Positions 8,419-16,485 of a stretch of DNA of 16,494 nucleotides are shown here, in pieces (within the stretch, counting starts at the first letter, position 1; the number at the start of each line of letters is the position of its first letter). This stretch comes from Chromera velia. Taxonomy: Eukaryota; Sar; Chromeraceae. The notes beneath the pieces are model-generated. The model was not told the origin of the DNA and did not search any database. It saw only the letters and a list, made by a program, of their open reading frames with translations. A program made the position numbers and the translations under genes. The stretch covers positions 693 through 17,186 of the forward strand of contig JAHBMJ010001371.1 in the NCBI GenBank assembly GCA_018398765.1, given 5' to 3'.

Positions 8419-10063
8419 AAGAGGGACAGACAGACAGGCAGACAAACAGACAGACAGACAAACAGACAAACAGACAAAGAAGTTGAAACCACAAAACCTG
8501 CCTCGAGAGATCGAAGCATGGAGGGTCCCTAAGCGCGAGTTCCTCTCCGCATGCGACGGCGTAATTCTACGGATTCAGGCCGAGGCGGGGCGTGAGGTCG
8601 AATGAATTCTCGAAGGAAGGACCTGAAGAGAAGCCATAGGATTAACACGAATTGCAACTATGTGCGTCATTGCATTTCTTTCTTCTTTGTACAGAAGGCA
8701 GATGACATGCCCGACAGCTTCACACAGAGGGCGGAGCAATTGCAGGAGACAGGCGAAACAAACCTGATGAGCTCAGCGAAAGGAACATCAGGTGGTGTCC
8801 AAATGCGAGAACGCACGAAGAACTGAACGATTTCATTTACGATGAAGGAGCCGCTACATCCTTTCTCGTTTCGAACAAAATGCTCCAAGGAGGGAGGAGA
8901 AAAGATACTCTCTCGGTTTTTCATGCAAGCAGAAAGTATGGAGGGAGAAACACAGAAAGATTTTGCAGCAGAGACACTTGCAGTCAGACAGAGACATGCA
9001 AAGAAGTTTTCTCCGACATTCCAGCAAAAAGTCTGCTTTCACGAAGGGAGCGTCACCGTGCTGCTTGCTTGAAATCGAATGATTCGGGTTTTATTGTGAC
9101 ACGCGTTCTCCAGGTATACGTTTTTGTAAACTTAATTCAATCACTGGGTGACTGACCGCTCTCAGGAAACAGAGCATCAAAGCACTTTTTGGGGCTCCGG
9201 AATTGCGCAACCTTCGCGGGGCTGTCTGCCGAGTTGCTCACAGCAGACAAAGAAGCATAGTGGCAACTTTCTAAAATTTCATCGCCTGTCTTCTCGTCTA
9301 ACAAATTTCGGCTTTCCAGATACCCGAGGGACGAATCGTAGTCAAATTGCACATTCAAATCTGGAGTTAGCAGGGCTGCCTTCATCACTCGATCTGCAAC
9401 TTCTTTGTGCTCTGTCTTCAATTTTTTCGAGACCAAGTATCCTGCAAGGTAGCTCTGATATTTTCCTGCGAAGGACTCCCCTGCTAAAACGATTTCACCC
9501 TGCAGGTCTTTGAACGACTCTTCTTGGAGGAACTGGGCTAAAAAGTCAGCCACCAGGAGGCTGTCATCATTGATGTGCAGACTCTCCCCCTCCTCAGGAT
9601 CTGGGCCAGAAAAACCTACACCCTGCGGTGCTTCCACGTAGAGCACGTTGGCAAAATGGTGCCAGGAAAATTTGTTGGGCATTACAAGCACGCCCCCCGT
9701 CTTGTCGTCTCTAAGGGAAATCGGCCCACTCCCGTCCAGAAGGCCCCCCATCCCCAGAGCCGAACACCCGGGTCCTCCTGCTCGCCATACAATAATCGGG
9801 GCTTCGCTGGCCTTTGCCGTTTCTCCCGAAGCCCTGACAAACCAGAAGAACAAACTCGCTCCCCCCACCTCCAGAGTCCCTGAATACATTTCCGGCAACC
9901 CCTCCAAGGTCTTCAGGGCCCTTGCGTCCGAAGTGATGCGCGTCGGAAGAGGGCCCACTCGACCGTAGTGCCCCGTCTTCGCGTCTCCTGCCAGCGCGGC
10001 ATGGGAGGGAAGAACTACGACAAGACACAGCGTCCAAAGGAGCACGCCGAAAAACGGCTTCAT
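5925..10063 (-). CDS. Secreted S10 serine carboxypeptidase with a long C-terminal tail, 5 exons
   Basis: Exons in coding order: 10063-9157, 8622-8571, 8265-8081, 7666-7534 and 7224-5925 (TAG at 5927-5925). All are GT-AG with matching phases and give 858 residues with the nearest acceptor. The start is ATG 10063, followed by a signal peptide (MKPFFGVLLWTLCLVVVLPS). Family motifs: VWRAGGPGCS (residues 92-101), NVLYVEAPQGVGFS (139-152), nucleophile Ser197 in GESFAGKY, FLNTAEVRAALHV (322-334), Asp385 in GDTDTV and His446 in SFASLADAGHLPAFYRP. The triad is thus complete, split over exons 1, 4 and 5. The usual Asn of WLNGGPG, which helps bind the substrate C-terminus in yeast CPY, is Ala95. The GNG motif after the nucleophile is replaced by LTP. 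After about residue 470 comes a roughly 390-residue Pro/Ser/Thr/Glu-rich tail with basic patches and no membrane helix, in the same exon as His446. It should act in the secretory or lysosome-like system. Confidence 0.92.
7211..7294 (-). repeat. 21-bp tandem repeat carrying four 3' splice sites
   Basis: Four 21-bp copies, the outermost (7211-7231) diverged, share the core GGATGTATCTGCAGG, with CTGCAG at 7225, 7246, 7267 and 7288 on the plus strand. On the coding (minus) strand each copy ends in CTGCAG, the acceptor form used in this window. Exon 5 of the carboxypeptidase can therefore begin at 7224, 7245, 7266 or 7287. Because the unit is 21 bases, all choices keep the frame and add 0, 7, 14 or 21 residues (YIHKPCR units) just before the catalytic-His segment. 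Confidence 0.9.
7723..7840 (-). repeat. Degenerate (CTGC/CTGT)n tract in carboxypeptidase intron 3
   Basis: On the plus strand this reads as repeats of GGCAGGCAGA and GACAAACAGG, including two copies of gagcggacaaacaggcagg 52 bases apart. It is pyrimidine-rich on the sense (minus) strand. The open frames across it are repeat translations. Confidence 0.85.
8322..8477 (-). repeat. Compound microsatellite in carboxypeptidase intron 2
   Basis: On the plus strand it is (CA)n, (TACA)n, (GA)n, then GACAGACA/AACAGACA units. On the sense strand this gives CTGT units, then (CT)n, (TGTA)n and (TG)n, ending about 60 bases before the exon at 8265. It takes up half of the 305-base intron. Confidence 0.95.
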
Positions 10064-11062
10064 CGCGTATCTGTGCAATTATTTTCAAGTTGCTTTAGTA
10101 TTTCTCTGTTCTATATATGTATGTTGACGTGCAACACGGTCTGAGTGTCCAGATTGAGCCGTTGAGTCTTCTCTGGAGCTTGCAGATCCCTCGCAGTTCC
10201 AACGGCTTCCTTTTTCCTCCTTCTTTGCCTCTGCATGGAAGACGGCAAATTTCTCTTTACATACATGCAATGGAGTTTCTGCAGACTTTGCTGGGATTGT
10301 GCACAGGTCGTCTTGGGCGCGGCCGGCCGTCTCTCGCATCATATGCATGTACGTTCTGTTCATACATATTAATATGTAGTTTGTATTAATCTCTATATAC
10401 GTACGTACGTACACTTATGCAAAACATGCAATTATATACTTCATCTGCATGTATATAGATACATATAAGATCTCATGCAGAGAGACACTATAAAGAAGTT
10501 AATTCTGTATATGCATGCACGCGCATGCAACATATATATATATATGTCTTTGCATCTTTGCAACATATGCATCATATACCGAATTAACAACACCACCGCG
10601 CGCATTGCGAGGGCGGGCTGCATGTTTTTGCTTGAGGGGCACGCAACTTAGTACGTGGTCTTTTGCGGTATTTTTCAGCAACTTTTTGCTGTATTTTGCT
10701 GCTCACACGGTTTCCATGTACATGCAAAGTCAAAGTCAGCATGAATCTCCAATTGCTCCAATTAATTAAATTTTGGAAAAACGGGGCCGGGGCGTACGCG
10801 AAGTAACGTATGTACGTTTTCAACCACATGCAGTCATTCCAATGAAACTCGAGAGGAGAGCGGTGTCATTCATGCTCACTACAAGAAGCTTAGACCGAGA
10901 TCTCTGAGTCTTTGTCCTTCTGTCCCGCTCTTTTGACAGCTCTTTCCTCACGAGGCTTTCATTCTGACAAACAACATCTTCACAAAAGCAACTCGGTAGT
11001 TAGGTGGATCAACCTTCTGAAATTCATCTCCAATCTCTCTCCTCCCTCCCTCTCCTGTCGGG
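10064..11062. promoter_or_regulatory. Divergent intergenic region shared by two start codons
   Basis: This 1.0-kb gap separates the ATG of the minus-strand carboxypeptidase (10063) from the ATG of the plus-strand CXorf65-like gene (11063), so it must contain both 5' UTRs and promoters. It holds several TGCATG/GCATGC words (near 10342, 10447, 10511-10531 and 10567), an ACGTACGTACGTAC run near 10400 and AT alternations near 10530. No open frame here has family support. Which motifs are functional cannot be told from sequence alone. Confidence 0.6.
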
Positions 11063-11568
11063 ATGTTCTTCATCGCCAAATATGGAGAGGAGGGTCCGGG
11101 AAGATTCTTCAACCCCAACTGCTCCTGTGCAATTCTCCTGGACCATCTGAAGGTTTCTATGTATATATATATTCACTTATACATATATATGTGGGTGTGT
11201 TTGAATGTACATCTGTGAATTGACATCTGCATGTCCACCTGTGCGTTCATTCCTCCATCCCTACGTTCGGCCATGCATTCGTGTGTCAACTTTTTATGCC
11301 TTTGCGACGATCCCTTCACCAGTACAGCAAATGTTCTGCCATCTGCGTTTCCTTTGTTGGTATATGTGTTTGCCCCCAGTTTGGGTATATATACAAAAAA
11401 AGAACGCGCGATAAATGCGTCAACAATTGGCTTGCTGAGGTGTCTCTACCGCATTGTCTTCATGAGGAATTCTTTAGTGCCTCCCCCCTCTCCTGCATTG
11501 AACTTCTTTTTCTCTTCTGTGTTACCTTTCTTCCTTCCTTCCTTTCTTTCTGTCTGTCTGTCTGTCTG

Positions 11569-11599
<31 letters not shown>

Positions 11600-14120
11600 G
11601 TCTGTCTGTCTGTCTGTCTTTCTTTGTGTCTGTCTTTCTTTCTTTCTTTCTTTCTTTCTGTCTGTCTGTCTGTCTGTCTTTCTTTCTTTCTTTCTTTCTG
11701 TCTTTCTTTCTGTCTTTCTTTCTTTCTTTCTTTCTTGCTCTCTTCCTTCCTTCCTTCCTTCTTTCCTTCTTTCCTTCTTCCCTCTTTTCTTCTTTGCTTC
11801 CTTCCTTCCGTCTTTCCTACTTTGGTTCTGCCTTTCTCCCTCCCTCCCTCTCTCCCTCCCTCCCTCCGTTTCTTCATTCCTTCCTTCATTCATTTCTTTC
11901 TTTCTTTCTATCTTTCTTTTTTCGTCTTTTCTCTCTCGCTCTCTTTCTTTTATCTTTTCCTGTCTGTCTTTGCATATGGATGTTTTTCTTCTTTTATTCA
12001 TCTTAATCCATTTAGTCTCGTGTGTGTGTGTGTGTGATCGGAAGCAGGTGAGAGCCTCGTCTGACATTCAGGCGTCTCTGAAGAAACGGCGGGACGACAC
12101 CAAGCTCTCGATCAACCAATTGCAGAGGCAGACCGTCGCGTTCAACCATCAGCTGATGCAACTGGAAGACGAACTATCGCGAAAGAAAGCAGCAACAGCC
12201 AGGCAAACGCCGACAGATGAGGAACAGAAGGAGAAGGAACAGCCACCTCCTTCTGCAAAGGACACAAAGGGGAAGAAGGGGGGAACACCACCGCCTCCAG
12301 AGGATGAGGTCAGTCTGACACACAGAGAAACTTTCAATGCACGTCCTCAACTTTCTTCCTGCCTGCTCGCCTGCCTGCCTGAGCGCTGTCCTTTCTGACT
12401 GAGGCAAGTCAGAGGGCGTCAGCTGTCCGTCTGGTTAGAATGTGTCCGTCTTTTCTCCTCTGCTCTCCTTTGCTTCCCTGCTCCTCCCTCAGTCCAGCTC
12501 TTCGTCCGTGTCTATTTCTTCCCAGGCTATGTTTGTCTCTTTCTAAATTTGTTCTCTCTGTTCGCACGAATGTCTTTTTCTGCAATTATAACGTTGAATG
12601 TTTGCGGTCCAAATTGACTGACTGCACGACTGCAGTTCGACCCCAATGATCCGGTGAAGGTGCTAGAGAAGAAGATTGAAGAGATCAGAAAAACACTGAC
12701 GACCAACGAGACCAGAATCGGGAGGCGAAAAGATCTCATCGCCCAAATCCTCACGCAGGAAAAGAAGCTCGAGAGTCAGCTCTCTGATCCATGAGTGCGT
12801 GAGTGATAAACGCCAATATCCTTCCTTGCCTAGATGTTTGCATGCATGGGTGAAAGTGTACAAAAAAACGATAAGACTGTGCTTTTCTCTGGCGTCTCAA
12901 GCCGTTTGAAGCAAGGACAGACCAGTCGATGTAAGCAGCCTTGTGGTCCCACGGAAGGCATGCACCCCACTCCCTCTGTTTGAATTCTCTCATCTGCCCT
13001 TGACGACCATTCATGCCACCGGAGTGACTCCATCAGAGCGGCACTCCGCCCAAAAGAATTGTGCATGCGTTTGCTTTCATACAGAATTCTTTTTCAGAAT
13101 TCTTTTTCTTTTTCTGTACGAAAGTAAACGCATGCGGAGTGACTCCATCAGGGCGCCCAAAAGAAGCATCGATCGTATTTCATGGTGGTTCTAACAACAT
13201 CAAACTACTCCTCTTTCCAGTCGCCTTCAACATAAACCAGCTATGTAGAAGACTGCGCCTCATTTCCCTTTCTCCTTCCTTCCTTCCTTCCTTCCTTCCT
13301 TTCCTCGCTTGCAGGAATTGACAAAGTTGACTTTACAACAGAAGACGGGTCCACAGACCTCAAACTGCGAGAGTCGCCCACCTCCGTCGCCCTCAATTTT
13401 CTGCAGCCGAAGAAGACCTACAAAGTCACCGCATTTCCACGTCAGTTCAGCCACTTCTTCTTTTTTTTTTTTTTTTAGATGATGATGTCCAGCCAGTTCT
13501 TCGATTCGGGCATTGCCACAGTCGATGTGCGCGTCACCCCCCTTCCGCTCCTCTGCATCAGTCAGACTCTGTCACGTGTCTGCTCGCCTGTCGGTGTCTC
13601 TCCTCCAGTCAGACCATACATGACGAACGCAGTCAGACCATAGATGACGAACTCAGTCAGACCATACATGACGAACTCAGTCAGGCACACATGACGAATG
13701 CAGACGGATTATTGCCGGTGCTAACCAAATCCTCCGCTTCTTTCCATAGCTCTCTTCTTGGAGCCGCGCAAGAGCCTCACGTTTGTTATGCATGAAGAAT
13801 GATCAGTAGCCTGAATGAAAGTTCAGAACTCCAAACAGAAATTAATATGCGTATCACCGCATGTTTCTCTTCGTTCAGCCCCTCCGGAACCCCAAATCTT
13901 CGACGGCTCGGAGAGCCCTCCTCAAGCCAAACCCCCGACGCCTGAGACAGGGAAGAAGGGCGGCAAAAAGGACAAAGAGGAGGTGGAGCCTCCGGCCGAA
14001 AACGACGAGTTTGCCCCCTTCTCTCTCTGCTTCCAGCTCCTTGACCCCGACGCGGACCCTGAGGAGGAAGCAGAGAAGGCAGCAGCCGCTGAGAAGGCAG
14101 CAAAGGGAAAGAAGAAGTAA
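11063..14120 (+). CDS. CXorf65/Il2rg-domain-like protein with coiled-coil insertion, 5 exons
   Basis: Exons: 11063-11152, 12048-12308, 12636-12774, 13315-13440 and 13879-14120 (TAA at 14118-14120), GT-AG with matching phases, 285 residues. The N-terminus MFFIAKYGEEGPGRFFNPNC followed by AILLDHLK, and the later segment IDKVDFTTEDGSTDLKL with LNFLQPKKTYKVT, match the two halves of the small domain in human CXorf65 and its protist relatives (Pfam Il2rg, despite the name not a cytokine receptor). Between them lie about 133 residues with heptad-like helices (residues 31-80 and 118-163) and a Lys/Pro/Glu-rich linker. The C-terminal exon is acidic/proline-rich, then Ala/Lys/Glu-rich, ending GKKK. 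No signal peptide or membrane helix is seen, so it is probably cytosolic. Function is unknown; a cilium or cytoskeleton link would only be a guess. An in-frame TGA at 12792 would end a read-through form if intron 3 were retained. Confidence 0.82.
11526..11960 (+). repeat. 435-bp pyrimidine microsatellite tract in intron 1
   Basis: This is an almost pure C/T tract built from CTTT, CTGT, CTTC and CCCT units, with G appearing mainly in CTGT. It fills the second half of intron 1 (11153-12047) and ends about 90 bases before the acceptor. The long open frames crossing it on both strands are repeat translations (Phe/Leu/Ser/Cys or Lys/Glu/Arg only). Confidence 0.97.
13021..13165. repeat. Hairpin framed by direct repeats in intron 3
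   Basis: The inverted repeat 13063-13086 / 13112-13135 (24 bp, two mismatches, tip GCATGCGTTT) encloses a T-rich loop that itself contains a duplicated CAGAATTCTTTTT. A direct repeat frames it: GGAGTGACTCCATCAG and CCCAAAAGAA occur at 13021-13058 and again at 13136-13165. It looks like a small fold-back insertion or a structured intronic RNA. Confidence 0.85.
13274..13302 (+). repeat. (CCTT)n tract at the end of intron 3
   Basis: Seven tandem TTCC units lie 12 bases before the TTGCAG acceptor of the exon at 13315. It probably serves as that exon's polypyrimidine tract. Confidence 0.9.
13461..13476 (+). repeat. T16 homopolymer
   Basis: A run of sixteen T begins 21 bases after the exon end at 13440, near the start of intron 4. 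Confidence 0.9.
13608..13702 (+). repeat. 24-bp minisatellite, four copies, in intron 4
   Basis: Units begin GTCAGACCATACATGACGAA and differ by single bases; the last is one base shorter. Each starts with GTCAG, which matches the donor sequence used by several introns here, so it could supply decoy 5' splice sites. Confidence 0.9.
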
Positions 14121-15005
14121 AGGCATATGCCGAGGCAAAAAAGAAAAATTCATCCGTCTCAGTCTTTCAAGATTCTAATAATGTATGAACTTCAAAAGTT
14201 GAAGAACTGTTTGTATAACATAAAATTCATTGAACATATTTATGTAACATTTATAACTAGGTGTAATGTAAGATAAATATAAAGCACATTCTTTAAGAGA
14301 CTGTCTAGTAGACTGTCTTTTGCAACTCAACTTGAAATGTATGAATGATAGATAAATAATCCTTAATAGTGAATTTTAAATTTAAAGTAGAACTCAAATG
14401 GACTAGAATTCTTTTAGTAATTCTTTTTTTCATTGTAGCTAAACACTCAAGTTCACTCAAGTCTAGACAATGATGTAACACAGTGATCCTTTAACTTTAA
14501 CTAGTATTGTAAGTTCCGGGTCATATTTCTGATTTTATTTCAACAAATATAAAGATAAAACTTTTAAATTTGATTGATTCACTTTCCAACACAATACATA
14601 AATTATTAGTGTTGAATTTAAGTCTGAACATATTTAACATTTTTAAGAAGTCTGACACATATATAGAAGAATAATTTCTGAATAAATTGTATGTAAATCA
14701 TAAAAACATATATGTTGAATCGTAATTTAAACCTACAAATAGGCTTTACTGCTACCGTTTTAGTAAAATCAGATTAAAGGTGCCATATATACAGCAGCAT
14801 GGCGCAACTGTTTCAAAACTAGTTTTAAAAGTTTTTGTCACTTTTTGAATGTTTTTCAGGTTTTTCATCATTATGCGTTGTATGACCTTGTATCTATGTT
14901 GTATCTGATTCAATTTTAGAAAGGTTCATGAGTCATGAATACATGGCTTTCGTTTACTTATATTACTTATATAGATTTATATATAAAGAATTCTTGAATT
15001 TACAG
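14121..15005. other. AT-rich island between convergent genes, no gene seen
   Basis: From about 14150 the sequence becomes strongly AT-rich, with many short TAAAT/ATTTAA words and no open frame of note until 14928. There are no microsatellites, in contrast to the rest of the window. The ends read TTCAAGATTCT (near 14167) and AGAATTCTTGAA (near 14987), a weak inverted match, so it may be an old transposon insertion, but no target duplication was found. Confidence 0.6.
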
Positions 15006-15340
15006 ATCCGAGTTCGCTTAGCTGCAAATATCGATGAACAAACACCACGTTGTCACAACCATGCAGAGTTGGTTCAGTGTGCGGTGCTCAGAGGCCTCGA
15101 CTCGCGGATCTTGCCTGTACAGCAGTATTTGTAGTCCACTCAAGATTTAACCTAGGATTAAACTAGGTTGAGTCATATCTTGAGTCACAGTGGCTGGTCC
15201 TGGGTCCACAGTATCAGATTCTCCCGCTTGATTCCTTCTTTTGATACGTACGTTCTCCTTTTCCAACCCTGGAAAAATTCCGGCCATCATGCAGCCTGTC
15301 GAAACAGCTTTCTCACAAGGACTTTAATTGCTTCTTTTGA
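15006..15340. other. 3' intergenic stretch before the isochorismatase-like gene
   Basis: Composition returns to about 48% GC. Apart from the nested hairpin at 15138-15185, nothing is recognisable. It lies downstream of the stop codon of the minus-strand gene and should include its 3' UTR. The open frames crossing it lack any family resemblance. Confidence 0.5.
15138..15185. repeat. Nested hairpin
   Basis: ACTCAAGAT (15138-15146) pairs with ATCTTGAGT (15177-15185), and inside it AACCTAG (15149-15155) pairs with CTAGGTT (15163-15169) around a 7-base loop. It could be a transposon end or a structured 3' UTR element of the gene that ends at 15341. There is no T-run to suggest a bacterial-type terminator, and none is expected here. 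Confidence 0.7.
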
Positions 15341-16458
15341 TCAGAGTGAGGAAATCAATTCTGGAACGTCTTTGAGATTCTGGTCCTTGATGAGTGCAGA
15401 AACGGCCTGCAGGGACGATTGCATCGATTACTTTCATCAAGCCTGCATGTCTTACACCGACAAAGGTTCAAGTGCGATCTGGGGGCAGCACTGGATACCC
15501 ACCCTAGCAGAGGGGACCAGCCCTTTCGATGCATGAGCCAGGAGGGCACGTGAGGGAAACAAGGGTGCACACAGACCCTGAGTGCCGATTCGACCAAATT
15601 CAACTCTGCATCGGTCTTGATGCATGCGAAGCCCCAGAGGAAGAGAGGGGGAGGGAACCACCCCGAATAGTTTTGAGGAAGTTTTGAAAGAGCAGAAAAT
15701 GGGCACAGGCCAAAGAAAAGACCAACCTGACTGACCCTAACATGCTCAGACAGAAGGAACGCGATCGTGCACTTTCCAGTTCTAAAGTTTATCTTCCTTC
15801 TGCCACCACGTTGATTCTAGAAAGGCAATGAACCGCGTGCGTGACTGACTGACTGACCCTGAAGTGCTCCGACTTTGCGTCTTGCAGAATTTCGAACACC
15901 AGAGATTCGCTTGTGGTCAGGAATGCCCCGGCCTTCTCCATTCTCTGCAAGACCTCACACAGTGAATCCGAAAGGAAGAAAGGAAGACAGTCAGAAAAGC
16001 AAAAAACTGCTTAATCAGAAAACAAATACACAAAAATCAATGTACGAAGAAACAAACAAACAAACAAAGAGAGAAAGAAAGAAAGAAAGAAAGAAAGAAA
16101 GGAAGGAAGAAAGGAAGGAAGGAAGGAAGGAAAGAAAGAAGAACGGCAGAAAGAAAGAGAGAAAAGAAGAACGAAATATGAAACAAGAAATTCGTGCAGA
16201 TTTACAATCATTCATCTGAAAAGAACTTCCCAAACTCGTCCTGTCTTCTCCACATAAGGTGGGGGAGAGTCACTGTATAGATATGGACTCAACAGTCGTG
16301 TGTGTGGACTGTGATAGAAGACGGAGCAAACCACAGCAAGAGCCTCAATTTCTCGCACTCTAGAATTTATAATGGAAATACGAAATCTCCAGGAGCGAAA
16401 TTGACTTTCCTCCAGATCAATGGCCTACCCGCAAAGCGACCGAGCGATCGAGCGTTCT
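15341..16458 (-). CDS. Isochorismatase-domain hydrolase (ISOC1/ISOC2-like), C-terminal 60 residues, partial
   Basis: Exons in coding order: 16458-16429 (30 nt), 15944-15858 (87 nt) and 15406-15341 (TGA). All junctions are phase 0 and GT-AG; acceptors are TGCAG. Joined, they read RTLDRSVALR, then RMEKAGAFLTTSESLVFEIL, then QDAKSEHFR and AVSALIKDQNLKDVPELI. The pattern DR..AL.RM...GAFL.TSE...F..L.DA....F....LIK is the C-terminal part of ISOC1/ISOC2-type members of the cysteine-hydrolase (isochorismatase-like) family. The catalytic Asp/Lys/Cys residues lie in upstream exons beyond the right edge. The visible tail ends shortly after LIK, a plausible full C-terminus. Introns are 451 and 484 bases; the larger is filled with a GAAA-type tract. 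The true substrate of eukaryotic ISOC proteins is not established. The gene is convergent with its left neighbour. Confidence 0.9.
16051..16172 (-). repeat. (GAAA/GGAA)n tract in an isochorismatase-like gene intron
   Basis: On the plus strand it is CAAA, GAAA and GGAA units. On the sense (minus) strand it is TTTC/TTCC, a pyrimidine tract roughly 110 bases before the acceptor of the exon at 15944. Open frames across it are repeat translations. Confidence 0.95.
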
Positions 16459-16461
16459 CTG

Positions 16462-16485
16462 CACACACACGCGCACACACACGCA
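16462..16485 (-). repeat. (CA)n microsatellite next to a splice acceptor
   Basis: On the sense strand it is GTGTG...GTGCAG. The TG run leads straight into the acceptor of the 30-nt exon at 16458. Confidence 0.9.

Noticed and set aside
8031-8519. 162-codon minus-strand ORF including the GRHDGCMTH sequence after KILVVAG
   Set aside because: I first took this Asp as catalytic. Splicing at the GTCGGC donor after KILVVAG gives GDTDTV, a far better family match, and fixes the phases.
11231-12067. Long ORFs of up to 268 codons on both strands
   Set aside because: They translate the CTTT/CTGT microsatellite, so composition is restricted to a few residues; the region is intron 1.
12740-12794. Stop codon TGA at 12792 as the true end of the CXorf65-like gene
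   Set aside because: The donor at 12775 (GTCAGC) connects in phase to the exon at 13315, which completes the domain, so the TGA is probably intronic.
14928-15134. 68-codon ORF with a TTACAG acceptor-like site at about 15006
   Set aside because: No family resemblance, no partner exons, and it begins within the AT-rich island.
15168-15536. 122-codon plus-strand ORF
   Set aside because: It lies antisense to the supported isochorismatase-like exon 15341-15406 and its intron, and has no recognisable product.
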